DNA of 52,754 nucleotides. Source: Methanoregula sp. (GTDB taxonomy: Archaea > Halobacteriota > Methanomicrobia > Methanomicrobiales > Methanospirillaceae). The translations under genes were made by a program, and so were the position numbers. The stretch spans positions 1 to 52,754 of the forward strand of contig JAPKXY010000058.1 in the NCBI GenBank assembly GCA_026394605.1. The letters are read 5' to 3'. Positions 7,777-16,194 of this stretch are shown one piece after another (position 1 is the first letter of the stretch; the number at the start of each line of letters is the position of its first letter). The notes below the pieces were generated by a model, which had not been told where the DNA came from, made no database searches, and saw only the letters and a list, made by a program, of their open reading frames with translations.

Positions 7777-8589
7777 ATGGCAGATGCAGTCATCACGGAA
7801 TATGCGGGGACCAAAAAAGGAGCGATCATCAGGTTCTACCAGTATGGCAGCGGCGGGGTGCGGGTGCTTGATGCAGGAAAAAACCTTTGCCGGCTCTATC
7901 TCTTCGATCACGCAGCGGATATGATGACGGAGCGCGACCCTGCCCGCCAGGAAAAGATCCTCCGGCGTTTTATGTTCGACCGGTACGGGATGCTTGAGGA
8001 GACGTTTGCGTTCGGGCAGCCGCCGCGGACATTCCGGTACGAGAACGGGGGCAGGCAGATTGCCGTCCGGGAAGGCGGGCAGTACGGGGCCGTCGGCAAG
8101 ACGTTTGCCTTTGAAGAGCGCGGCATTTCCGAAACCGCGTGGGGGCGCCATGGCGAGATCGAGCGGGTCTATATATTCGAAACAACTCGCGACACTATCA
8201 CGGAACGGACCAACGGGTGGTTCGGAACGGTGGACCGGACATTCGTGTTTGAAAGGATCGATGCATCGGTCTTCCGTGAACCGGAAGCGTTTTTGCAGTT
8301 CCTCGTGTTTACCGAACGGCATGAAGGGGAGGCGGATGCAGCACAAGAGGGCGTTCCTGCTGACACCGGCCGCAGGGCCGGGCCCCCCCTGATGGCCCGC
8401 AGCAGGTTTGCGTTTACCGGACAACGACCCGCTTCAACCGAATCCCGTCAGGAAAAAAAAGGAGACAGCCGGATCGATTTCATCCCGGACGGTGATGCCC
8501 AAAAAAAGGAGACAGATGGTGAAAAAACCCGCCCGAAAAAGAGCAGCGAGATCTCCTACGCCGAACGACGGGGAGAGCGGAAATCTTAA
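7777..8589 (+). CDS. Repeat-containing hypothetical protein with FxFE-type beta repeats
   Basis: 270 aa, unrecognised. The ATG at 7777 is chosen because GGGGGAG lies 8 nt upstream. The central region carries four copies of a short unit with the pattern [YHF]G-x-[LIV]-x-[ERK]-[TV]-[FY]-x-F: YGMLEETFAFG, YGAVGKTFAFE, HGEIERVYIFE and FGTVDRTFVFE. It looks like a small solenoid or repeated beta-hairpin. Residues beyond about 190 are low-complexity, charged and probably disordered (many K, E, R, S). There is no signal peptide, so it is cytoplasmic. The last codons overlap a possible small ORF with a strong ribosome binding site. Confidence 0.75.
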   Translation: MADAVITEYAGTKKGAIIRFYQYGSGGVRVLDAGKNLCRLYLFDHAADMMTERDPARQEKILRRFMFDRYGMLEETFAFGQPPRTFRYENGGRQIAVREGGQYGAVGKTFAFEERGISETAWGRHGEIERVYIFETTRDTITERTNGWFGTVDRTFVFERIDASVFREPEAFLQFLVFTERHEGEADAAQEGVPADTGRRAGPPLMARSRFAFTGQRPASTESRQEKKGDSRIDFIPDGDAQKKETDGEKTRPKKSSEISYAERRGERKS

Positions 8590-8671
8590 AAAATATCCCC
8601 GGCAACGGGAGCCCTCGAACCAGCACGGGCGAGACCCGATGCACCTGCTGACGACTGCAAGGGAATGTTGA
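8516..8671 (+). CDS. Possible 51-aa basic protein overlapping the repeat-protein gene
   Basis: The ATG at 8516 has a near-perfect AAGGAG four nt upstream and opens a 51-codon frame, MVKKPARKRAARSP..., ending TTAREC. It overlaps the 3' end of the 7777-8589 gene in another frame, as in translational coupling. Composition is basic and low-complexity, which could equally be a shadow of the Lys/Arg-rich tail of the upstream gene. The strong ribosome binding site is the only positive argument. Confidence 0.3.
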   Translation: MVKKPARKRAARSPTPNDGESGNLKKYPRQREPSNQHGRDPMHLLTTAREC

Positions 8672-8796
8672 AAAGTACGCAGCCCAACGGTATCAGAGTG
8701 TGCCTGTTCCCATGCCATCGCAATGAATGTTGTATTCATGCTTATGATTATAAATCAACAGGCAGAATATCATTCACTCGAAGGAACGGTGAGAAC

Positions 8797-9273
8797 ATGG
8801 ATCCTGTAAAAATCCCCAAGATGCCAAAGAACGAGTATGACGCCCTGATCAAACGGCAGTATGTCTCTCGCATTGCCTTTTCCGGAGCCGGGCACCCCTA
8901 TATCGCGCCATTCATGTATGTCTTTGATGGAAAGTACATATATTTCCTTTCCACGAAGTACGGCAGGAAAATGGAATACTTCAAATCTGATCCGAAGGTC
9001 TCCGTGGAGATCGAGGAGTACGCAAAGGATCTCTCTACCTTTACGTTTGTAAGCCTCCAGGGATCCCTTGAAGAAGTAAAGGACCCCCTGCAGAAGAAGA
9101 AGGTGCGGGAGCTGTTTGTCGGCATGATCAAAAACAATCGCCTCTCGATGCGTGTGCTCACTGCACTTGGCCACACATCCCAGGACACGCCCGAATCGAT
9201 TGTACGGGAGGATCGCTCGATTGTCTGGAAACTTGTCGGTGTAAAGGATATTGTTGCGCTGAAGAACGGGTAG
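8797..9273 (+). CDS. Pyridoxamine 5'-phosphate oxidase-fold, FMN-binding protein
   Basis: 158 aa from the ATG at 8797 (GGTGAG 5 nt upstream). The sequence KIPKMPKNEYDALIKRQYVS, then RIAFSG..PYIAPFMYVFDGKYIYFLSTKYGRKMEYFKSDPKV, is the typical core of the PNPOx-like split beta-barrel family (NimA/flavin-reductase-like). Such proteins bind FMN or F420 and act as small oxidoreductases. A longer frame begins upstream, but its first 44 residues are Cys-rich and lack a ribosome binding site. It appears monocistronic or paired with the mini-ORF that follows. Confidence 0.85.
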   Translation: MDPVKIPKMPKNEYDALIKRQYVSRIAFSGAGHPYIAPFMYVFDGKYIYFLSTKYGRKMEYFKSDPKVSVEIEEYAKDLSTFTFVSLQGSLEEVKDPLQKKKVRELFVGMIKNNRLSMRVLTALGHTSQDTPESIVREDRSIVWKLVGVKDIVALKNG

Positions 9274-9288
9274 GTAGGTGGATATGCA

Positions 9289-9414
9289 ATGCCCGCTATG
9301 ACGGGGGGATGCGGGAGGTATAAGATGTATTTCGACCGGATCATAACCATGACGGATGGGAAGATCATTCCGATTTCAGATCATACCAAAGAAAACCTGC
9401 CAGGATCCGGGTAA
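9289..9414 (+). CDS. Small ORF (41 or 29 aa) downstream of the FMN-binding protein
   Basis: The frame from the ATG at 9289 encodes MPAMTGGCGRYKMYFDRIIT, then an MTDGKIIPISDH segment and a short tail ending in GSG. An internal ATG at 9325 has an excellent GGGAGGT five nt upstream, giving a 29-aa product; the outer ATG has GGTAGGTGG. It begins 15 nt after the preceding stop and is closed by a T8 run at 9424-9431, so it behaves like the last gene of a short operon. The family is unknown. Confidence 0.45.
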   Translation: MPAMTGGCGRYKMYFDRIITMTDGKIIPISDHTKENLPGSG

Positions 9415-9423
9415 AATTTCGCC

Positions 9424-9431
9424 TTTTTTTT
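9424..9431 (+). terminator. Poly-T terminator
   Basis: Eight T residues 9 nt after the stop of the small ORF at 9289-9414; likely transcription end of the FMN-binding protein unit. Confidence 0.5.
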
Positions 9432-9543
9432 ACACCAGTCCAGTCCTCACGGTCCCGCCCATTGCCCTTCCCATATAGGTAAGGTAGCAACGCAAAAAAG
9501 CGGTTACTTAATTCATACCAATCGATATTACTATGGTGATCCC

Positions 9544-9726
9544 TTGTCAAAACGGGCAGTGGACATGGTTTTTCAGGCGATGTATACCCTGACCGATCTC
9601 CGGGTCCTGCTGCGGGAGACTGCCCCGCTCCACGAGTTTGATGCCCAACAGAAAGTGCAGGTGCAGCGGCTGCTGGACAATCTTGAGCGGCAAATCGGCT
9701 CTCTAAAACAGGAGATGCTCAAATGA
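9544..9726 (+). CDS. Small helical protein translationally coupled to SepCysS
   Basis: 60 aa from TTG 9544, with GGTGAT just upstream. The whole chain is predicted helical with a heptad-like pattern (VFQAMYTLTDLRVLLRETA, then QQKVQVQRLLDNLERQIGSL). Its stop overlaps the ATG of the SepCysS gene (ATGA at 9723-9726), so translation is coupled. Known context: SepRS and SepCysS are bridged by SepCysE, whose N-terminal part is helical. Inference: this could be a minimal SepCysE-like helper. That is unproven, because no signature residue is recognised. Confidence 0.6.
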   Translation: MSKRAVDMVFQAMYTLTDLRVLLRETAPLHEFDAQQKVQVQRLLDNLERQIGSLKQEMLK

Positions 9727-10901
9727 GGTGCGGTGCCGGCATCGACGCCCGCATGGTCGACGAACTTGCCATCAACATCGACCCTATCCAGGCAGGAGGG
9801 AGGCTGACCGCTGATGCGATGAAGGCGGTGATCGCGTATGGTGACGGGTATTCGGTCTGCGACAACTGCCGCAAGCCCAACCGCTTGGATTATATCACAA
9901 AACCACCGATTGCGGAATTCCACAAAGACCTCGCGGCATGGCTGAACATGGACAGCGCCCGCGTTGTGCCAGGCGCCCGGCGCGGGTTCCAGGCAGTCGC
10001 CCACACCTATGCGAAAAAGGGGGATCCGGTACTGCTCACATCCCTTGCGCACTATACCGAGTTCCTCGCAATCGAGGAAGCGGGGGGTATTGCCTGCGAG
10101 ATTCCCGCAAATGATCGTTATATTGTCACCGCTGATGCTGCTGCAACGAAAATCGAGGAAATAAAAAAGCAGTATAATCAGGCCCCGGTTCTTCTCTTCA
10201 TCGACCATGTCGATTACCAGTACGGGAATGTCCACGACGTCAGGGGAATAGCAAAGGTCGCCCACCAGTACGACATCCCGGTTCTCTACAACGGCGCATA
10301 CACGGTGGGTATCATACCCGTTGATGGCAAGAGCCTCGGCGCCGATTTTGTTGTCGGCTCGGGGCACAAGAGCATGGCAGCGCCCGCACCGTCAGGGGTG
10401 CTCGCAGCGACTGCCGAGCGTGCAGGAGAGGTCTTCCGCACCACGGCAATTACAGGCGACGTGACGGGAAGGATGTTCGGCATCAAGGAACCGGAGATGA
10501 TGGGGTGCACGCTTATGGGGGTGACACTGGTCGGCATGATGGCGTCATTCCCTCATGTAAAGGAGCGGGTGAAGCACATTGACCGTGAGCTGGAAAATGC
10601 AGGAATCGTGCATGAAGCGCTCCTGTCTATACAGGGAACAAAAATTCTCTCAGAATTTCCAAGAAAGCATACCCTGACACGTATCGATACGACCGGATCA
10701 TTTGATACTGTTGCCCAATCGCATAAAAAACGCGGGTTTTTCCTTTCAAGTGAACTGAATGAGAAGGGCGTGGCCGGCATCATCCCGGGGGCTACAAGAG
10801 TCTGGAAATTCAATACATACGGCATGACAAGAGAACAGGCGACGTATCTCGCGCAGGTTTTTGTCAGCATCGCGCAGGACAACGGGCTGGCCATTGCCTG
10901 A
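9723..10901 (+). CDS. pscS: O-phospho-L-seryl-tRNA:Cys-tRNA synthase (SepCysS)
   Basis: 392 aa PLP enzyme of the SepCysS family. N-terminal marks are NIDPIQAGGRLT, YGDGYSVCDNC (conserved Cys) and FHKDLAAWL. The PLP Schiff-base Lys lies in VGSGHKSMAAPAPSG, and the Asp contacting the PLP ring is in FIDHVDYQYG. It converts phosphoseryl-tRNA(Cys) made by SepRS to Cys-tRNA(Cys), the main cysteine route in many methanogens. Translation is coupled by an ATGA overlap to the 60-aa helical protein. SepRS is not in the window. Confidence 0.93.
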   Translation: MRCGAGIDARMVDELAINIDPIQAGGRLTADAMKAVIAYGDGYSVCDNCRKPNRLDYITKPPIAEFHKDLAAWLNMDSARVVPGARRGFQAVAHTYAKKGDPVLLTSLAHYTEFLAIEEAGGIACEIPANDRYIVTADAAATKIEEIKKQYNQAPVLLFIDHVDYQYGNVHDVRGIAKVAHQYDIPVLYNGAYTVGIIPVDGKSLGADFVVGSGHKSMAAPAPSGVLAATAERAGEVFRTTAITGDVTGRMFGIKEPEMMGCTLMGVTLVGMMASFPHVKERVKHIDRELENAGIVHEALLSIQGTKILSEFPRKHTLTRIDTTGSFDTVAQSHKKRGFFLSSELNEKGVAGIIPGATRVWKFNTYGMTREQATYLAQVFVSIAQDNGLAIA

Positions 10902-11034
10902 CAATGGTCCGCTGCCTGCAAATTTTTTCGTATCCTGATTCAGGCACAGGTACATTTGATTTATGAACCAGCAGCGTGATACGATTCGATGAATACGGAA
11001 TCCCTTGTAATCAGCGTGAAAGAATTAGGGCGGT

Positions 11035-12513
11035 ATGATGTTTGAACGGTACGACCTGAACAAGACCACCGATGACAAGACGTACGAAAAATCCATTGCA
11101 CCCCTCCAGCTGCAGCTCGGTGTGCTGCAGCGGTCCCTGCGGGACCTTAGAGTCCCGTTACTTATTATCGTTGAAGGCTGGAACGCCTCGGGAATCACTA
11201 TGGTGATCAACGAACTCATCCAGTTCCTTGACCCCCGCGGTTTTTCGCTCTATTCAGTCGGGTCTCCTACTGATGAGGAGCAGGCCCGCCCACTCCTCTG
11301 GCGGTTCTGGGTAAAGACGCCGGCAAAGGGGCGGATCGCCATATTTGCACGGAGCTGGTACAGCCGCTCCCTTGCCGAGCAGATCTCAGGCATTGACTCG
11401 AAGAGATCAATTAAGGATGCGATCGCCACCATCAATAATTTCGAGCGCCAGCTCACTGACGATGGTGCAATCATGTTGAAATTTTTTCTCCACATCTCAA
11501 AAGAGGAGCAGAAAAAAAGGTTAAATGAACGCGAGAATGACCCACTGACGTCATGGATGATCACGAAAGGCGACTGGGACTTCCACAACCAGTACGACAG
11601 CTATCTCCCCATCATCGAACAATGTATTGAAGGGACCGACCATCCCTACGCTCCCTGGACAGTTGTGGAGGCAACCGATAAGAACCATTCCACCCTTAAG
11701 GTCTATTCAACCGTGATAAAAGCGCTGGAAAAATGGATATCCTCCCTCGATTCAAATGGGAAGAACCAAAAAAAGAACAATATTGTCAAACCCAAAAGGA
11801 ACGATGTGAAGCGAAAATCCTCACCACAGGTGTCAATTACAAAAACGGAATACGAGAAGAAACTGCTGGAATACCAGGACAGGATCCGCAGCATCCACTA
11901 TATCCTCTTCAAACGCAAAATCCCGCTGGTGATCGTGTACGAGGGGTGGGATGCGGCAGGGAAAGGGGGCAACATCATACGCCTCGTCCGGCACATAAAC
12001 CCCCGCGGTTATGATGTCGTCCCGGTCGGGCGCCCGGACACAACTGAACTCGATCACCATTACCTGTGGCGATTTTATACCCGGTTCCCGAAAACAGGAC
12101 ACGTGACCATTTTCGACCGGAGCTGGTACGGCCGTGTGCTTGTCGAACGCGTCGAGGGGCTCTGCGAAGAATACGAATGGAAGCGTGCATATACCGAGAT
12201 CAACGAGATGGAAGAGGCTTATGTCGGGAGCGGGGGCGGGCTTGTGAAGTTCTGGCTTGAGATCAGCAAGGATGAGCAGCTCAGGCGCTTCGAGCACCGG
12301 CAGGCCGACCCGCTCAAGCAGTGGAAGATCAACGACGAGGACTGGAGAAACAGGGAAAAATGGGACCAGTACGAATCTGCCGTGGATGAGATGCTGGCGC
12401 GCACGAGCACGCCTACCGCGCCGTGGACGGTCGTCGAATCGGATGATAAGTGGTTTGCACGGTTAAAGACGTTAAAGACCGTCATTGACTACAGCGAGGG
12501 GCTGTTTAAATAA
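11035..12513 (+). CDS. Two-domain PPK2-family polyphosphate kinase
   Basis: 492 aa with two tandem PPK2 domains. The N-terminal copy (about 20-235) has a degenerate Walker A, EGWNASGITM, and FARSWYSR where FDRSWYGR is expected. The C-terminal copy (about 275-490) is intact: EGWDAAGKGG, the PRGYDVVPVGRP segment and FDRSWYGRVLVERVEG. A charged KNQKKNN-type linker joins them. Two-domain members (class II) use polyphosphate to phosphorylate AMP, with catalysis in the C-terminal domain. ATG 11035 and 11038 are alternative starts. A short 18-codon frame (10989-11045) overlaps the start, but its significance is unknown. Confidence 0.88.
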   Translation: MMFERYDLNKTTDDKTYEKSIAPLQLQLGVLQRSLRDLRVPLLIIVEGWNASGITMVINELIQFLDPRGFSLYSVGSPTDEEQARPLLWRFWVKTPAKGRIAIFARSWYSRSLAEQISGIDSKRSIKDAIATINNFERQLTDDGAIMLKFFLHISKEEQKKRLNERENDPLTSWMITKGDWDFHNQYDSYLPIIEQCIEGTDHPYAPWTVVEATDKNHSTLKVYSTVIKALEKWISSLDSNGKNQKKNNIVKPKRNDVKRKSSPQVSITKTEYEKKLLEYQDRIRSIHYILFKRKIPLVIVYEGWDAAGKGGNIIRLVRHINPRGYDVVPVGRPDTTELDHHYLWRFYTRFPKTGHVTIFDRSWYGRVLVERVEGLCEEYEWKRAYTEINEMEEAYVGSGGGLVKFWLEISKDEQLRRFEHRQADPLKQWKINDEDWRNREKWDQYESAVDEMLARTSTPTAPWTVVESDDKWFARLKTLKTVIDYSEGLFK

Positions 12514-13479
12514 TTACAAGTATTCTACGAACCCCCGGTGCAGCCCGGCCTCTTTCGCGCACCGGATCGCGAACCGGTACTCCTCTCCGGTGATCGGGCG
12601 TTTCAGGCAACGGTATACCGGATTCTCCTGTGCAATCTCACCGGCATGCCATGCGGGACGGTACTGTGCCATGATGTTCACATAGGCATTCCGCGAAATC
12701 TCGTCTGCAACGAAGTTCATCACGATTTCACTGTGCGCCAGATTGCCGGGCAGGACAAGGTGACGGATGATCATCCCGCGGACTGCAACCCCCTGTTCAA
12801 CAACAAGGTCCCCGACCTGACGATGCATCTCCTTAAGTGCCGCCTTCATGGAAGCGACATAGTGCGGGGCGTGCGACAGCACAAGGGCAGTCTCATCCCG
12901 CCCGTACTTTGCGTCCGGCATGTAGATGTCAACAATCCCATCAAGCAGTTTTAAGGTTTCCACAGAGTCATACCCGCCGGAGTTATAGACAAGCGGGATG
13001 CAGAGCCCCTTGGCTGCGGCAATGCCAAGGCCTTCAAGCAGCTGCGGCACAACATGCGAAGGCGAGACAATATTGATATTGTGGCATCCCTGGCGCTGCA
13101 GGGAGAGCATCATCCGCGCAAGGTCTTCGGCAGATACTTCGTCACCATGCCCGCACTGGCTGATCTCATAATTCTGGCAGAACCCGCAGGCAAGGTTGCA
13201 GTTCGAGATAAAGATGGTACCGGAGCCGCTGCGCCCGACAAGCTCCGGCTCCTCGCCAAAATGCGGACCATAGCTGGAAACCTTTGCACGGATACCCGTT
13301 TTGCAGAACCCCGGCTCATCATCGAGCCGGTTGACGCGGCATGCGCGGGGGCACACCGTGCATTCACTGAGCAGCCCAGCGGCTTGTTCAATGCGGTTTT
13401 CAAGCTCGCTGGTTGCCAGCAGTTCACGATACCCGGGTTCGGGACAGCCGGGCTGCATCGGGATCGATTGGGTGGACAT
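12514..13479 (-). CDS. Radical SAM protein, PflX/COG1313-like
   Basis: 321 aa. CNLACGFCQN supplies the CxxxCxxC radical SAM [4Fe-4S] motif near residue 95. An N-terminal CTVCPRACRVNR (about 40-51) plus a Cys in GFCKTG resemble the extra cysteine set of PflX-like proteins, activating-enzyme homologues of unknown substrate. The central GGYDSVETLKLLDG and DIYMPDAKYG segments are typical of that family. It lies 39 nt downstream of thiI on the same strand and is probably co-transcribed. A role in tRNA or sulfur chemistry is only suggested by the neighbour. Confidence 0.85.
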   Translation of the reverse strand: MSTQSIPMQPGCPEPGYRELLATSELENRIEQAAGLLSECTVCPRACRVNRLDDEPGFCKTGIRAKVSSYGPHFGEEPELVGRSGSGTIFISNCNLACGFCQNYEISQCGHGDEVSAEDLARMMLSLQRQGCHNINIVSPSHVVPQLLEGLGIAAAKGLCIPLVYNSGGYDSVETLKLLDGIVDIYMPDAKYGRDETALVLSHAPHYVASMKAALKEMHRQVGDLVVEQGVAVRGMIIRHLVLPGNLAHSEIVMNFVADEISRNAYVNIMAQYRPAWHAGEIAQENPVYRCLKRPITGEEYRFAIRCAKEAGLHRGFVEYL

Positions 13480-13518
13480 AGGAAATTGAGGGGAGACTTG
13501 TTATCCTGTCACCACCGG

Positions 13519-14706
13519 TCATGACCTCTCTCTTGGCACGATCGCCCCGTTCTTTGCGAGGATGACGTCGGGGTCTTTGACCGCAGCGGCAACGATGCTC
13601 TCGATATCCATATCCTTCTCGCATGCCCTGATCTGCTCAGGGTCGGCAGCGGTGGTGGGCATCCTCGGGACTGCCCGGCAGGCAAGATCCTTGGGGTGCG
13701 CCTCGAACGTCCCGATGGCGCGGGCGATATCCACCGTGTCCCGCTTGTCGTACGTGATCAGGGGGCGCAGCACCGGAACACCTGCCGCGTCCGAGATGAC
13801 CGCCACATTGGCAAGGGTCTGGGAAGCGACCTGCCCGAGGCTGTCACCGGTTACAAGCGCAAGGGCGTGCTGGCGGTGAACAAGGATGCTGCCTGCCCGC
13901 ATCATGAAGCGTTTGCAGATCACGCAGCGGTTCCTTGGCGGGATTTCGATCCGTTCCATCGTATCATAGAGCGGTTCGCTGTTGACCACAAGCATCGGGA
14001 GTGAAAAACCACGGCACCAGAGCGAGAGCCGCCGGTGGTTTTCAATGGCGGCATCCTTCACGTCCGGGCCCGCCCACCGCCCGGCGTCCATGTGCAGGTG
14101 CGTGACCTCGCATCCCCGCTTCATCACAAGCCACGACGCAACCGGGGAGTCGATACCGGACGAGAGCAGGGATACGACCCGCCCCTGTGTTCCAAGCGGG
14201 AGACCCCCAGGCGCTTTGATCCGGTGATCATATACGAATCCGCCGAAGTCCCGCGCCTCGATAAAAATCTCATACGAAGGACGTGAGAGATTGACTGTTA
14301 CATTGGCATACTGGTCGGCGACTGCCTTGCCGATGATCTCTCCCATCTGCTGGCTGGTATATCCGAAAACACCCTGCCGCTTTGCCCTGATGGCAAAACT
14401 CATACCGGGTTGTAAGTTGCCTTCAGCGGTTGTTACCGCGGCAGAACAGAGGTCATCCATGCTGCTGGATGTCCGGGTACAGACACTCACATCGACAACC
14501 CCGAACACCCTCGAGACGACGCGTGCGATCTTTTCCGGCTCATCCCCGAGAACAAGCATGCGCCCCCGGTTGAGATCGAACCGGTGGGGGAGGTTTTCTG
14601 CATCCAGCGCCTTTGCTATGTTGCGCATGAGGAGACCGATAAAATGGCGTTTGACCGGTTCGCTTTTTAAGAAAAGCTCGCCATACCGCACCAGCACGCA
14701 TTTCAT
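13519..14706 (-). CDS. thiI: tRNA 4-thiouridine synthetase ThiI
   Basis: 395 aa. The order is an N-terminal ferredoxin-like segment beginning MKCVLVRYGELFLKS, a THUMP domain (about 60-165), then a PP-loop ATP pyrophosphatase with SLLSSGIDSPVASWLV. It ends without a rhodanese domain, as in most archaea. The CVICK segment supplies two close cysteines. ThiI adenylates U8 of tRNA and inserts sulfur. The order and length fit archaeal ThiI. The radical SAM gene follows on the same strand. Confidence 0.93.
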   Translation of the reverse strand: MKCVLVRYGELFLKSEPVKRHFIGLLMRNIAKALDAENLPHRFDLNRGRMLVLGDEPEKIARVVSRVFGVVDVSVCTRTSSSMDDLCSAAVTTAEGNLQPGMSFAIRAKRQGVFGYTSQQMGEIIGKAVADQYANVTVNLSRPSYEIFIEARDFGGFVYDHRIKAPGGLPLGTQGRVVSLLSSGIDSPVASWLVMKRGCEVTHLHMDAGRWAGPDVKDAAIENHRRLSLWCRGFSLPMLVVNSEPLYDTMERIEIPPRNRCVICKRFMMRAGSILVHRQHALALVTGDSLGQVASQTLANVAVISDAAGVPVLRPLITYDKRDTVDIARAIGTFEAHPKDLACRAVPRMPTTAADPEQIRACEKDMDIESIVAAAVKDPDVILAKNGAIVPRERS

Positions 14707-14870
14707 GTGTCAGCGCCCCGCTGCAGTCAGGTACATAGCCACGTGATTATTGTCCGTTGTTCAAGATAACACTTGGCGGGATTTGGACTCATAGAAGGTT
14801 TGATGCAGGGTCCTAATAGCACCACAACAAACGCACGAGAACGAAAATGCTTTAATAAAAACAGGAAAAC

Positions 14871-15518
14871 ATGTGTACTGAAATGGCAAAAAAGGCGAGC
14901 ACACAGGGGGCGGAAGGCGGACCGCTCAGATTATTCTATATTTTTTACGATCAGGAGCGATGGGACAACTGGCTCAAAACCTTAAGTGAGTCAAGTTTTG
15001 AAGTAGATCCCAAGAGCGATGAGATGCCCGAAGGGTTCCGGGTGCTGGACAGCTTCTCGGTCGATATCACCCTTGAAGTGTTAAAGATCATCAGACTGTA
15101 CCAGAATAAGCGGTTTTCAAAAGAAGAAGCGCTGGATAAGCTCGGCCAGGTGGAGCTGATCGTCATGTCATCCTCCCCGACAAAAGACCTTGAAGAGATC
15201 ATCGAGATCCTCCAGCTCCCCAAGCTCGTCCTGTTTGCATCATGCAGGAAATATTGTGAGGGCACATTTGAAAAAGATATCAAGGCGCTTGTCAAAAAAG
15301 GCAGGGATATCATCGAAAAGGACATGGAGCAGGCGCTCGATGCCGCAGCACAGATCGGGGCGAGCGTGATTGGCGGGGCGTCCTGCTGCGGAAAATATGT
15401 CAAAGACGACCTCGAACAGCCAACCCTCTTTGACGAGTGGCTGATCGAGTGCGAGCGGATGAACGAATCCTTATCATCGCTCAAGAACTTTGACGAATCC
15501 ACGGGAGACGAGGATTGA
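14871..15518 (+). CDS. DUF2150-like archaeal protein
   Basis: 215 aa acidic protein resembling the archaea-specific DUF2150 family. Recognisable parts are FYDQERWDNWLKTLSESSFE near the N-terminus, VELIVMSSSPTKDLEEIIEI, and a C-terminal GGASCCGKYVKDDL. There are no membrane segments. The ATG at 14871 or 14883 may be used; AGGAA precedes the first. The last 4 nt overlap the TTG start of the next gene, so the pair is translationally coupled. The function of the family is unknown to me. Confidence 0.75.
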   Translation: MCTEMAKKASTQGAEGGPLRLFYIFYDQERWDNWLKTLSESSFEVDPKSDEMPEGFRVLDSFSVDITLEVLKIIRLYQNKRFSKEEALDKLGQVELIVMSSSPTKDLEEIIEILQLPKLVLFASCRKYCEGTFEKDIKALVKKGRDIIEKDMEQALDAAAQIGASVIGGASCCGKYVKDDLEQPTLFDEWLIECERMNESLSSLKNFDESTGDED

Positions 15519-15967
15519 TCGCTGACAGGGCACGGTTCAAAATCGCAAAAAAGATTGAACGGCTTGCCGGGTACCGTCTCCCCGATCGCGCATTTAACGG
15601 GACGATGCTCGAAACCCTTTCATCGGGAATCAATTTCGACTCGTTTGATTTCGCGGTCAGGGAACAGCTCTTATCGTTTTTTAACGATTTTTTGCGCTGC
15701 AACTGCCGGGACACCCCCCTCTGCGGGTGCCCCGAGAAGAAGTTTGCGCAAAAAGTCCTGGAACTGCGGGAGAACGGGCTTGACCACCGGCAGATTGCGG
15801 CATTCCTGCTGGATGAGTACAGCATTGAAATATTCCCTGCCGATGTGCTCTCGTTTCTGGAAGATTCCGTCCATGTGCTTGAAGCAATCTCAGATATTGC
15901 ACGGCTCAGGGGAAGCCCCAGACTCGCACAAAGTACCGACGACCACATCCGGCTGATCGAACGGTAA
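15515..15967 (+). CDS. Hypothetical protein with CxC-x5-CxC metal-binding motif
   Basis: 150 aa from TTG 15515, with GGAG upstream and 4 nt overlap with the DUF2150-like gene. C62, C64, C70 and C72 (CNCRDTPLCGC) form a tight CxC-x5-CxC cluster. The following helical part (KVLELRENGLDHRQIAAFLL, then EYSIEIFPADVLSFLE) is reminiscent of the region after the helicase core in some euryarchaeal DEAD-box helicases, but this is from memory and tentative. The stand-alone gene has no helicase motifs. Confidence 0.7.
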   Translation: MIADRARFKIAKKIERLAGYRLPDRAFNGTMLETLSSGINFDSFDFAVREQLLSFFNDFLRCNCRDTPLCGCPEKKFAQKVLELRENGLDHRQIAAFLLDEYSIEIFPADVLSFLEDSVHVLEAISDIARLRGSPRLAQSTDDHIRLIER

Positions 15968-16194
15968 GTACGAAATATAAATAATCTCAAGAGCCGGAAC
16001 CGGTTTTTTACTCTTGTTGCCTGCTGCCCTGCCTGCTGGCATGGAATTTATCATCACCCCTGTTCAAGATTGTATATACTCACACACAGGAACCTGCACC
16101 CTTCAATACTGCCGGTTCGCCGGTGTGTGCCCGGTAAAAAGGAGTACTCTACGGCGGCAATGATGAAGATTCACAAGGAGATGACGTACAACTC

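Noticed and set aside
7741-8424. 227-codon frame on the minus strand opposite the repeat protein
   Set aside because: No ribosome binding site and no sensible composition; the plus frame has regular repeats and a good start.
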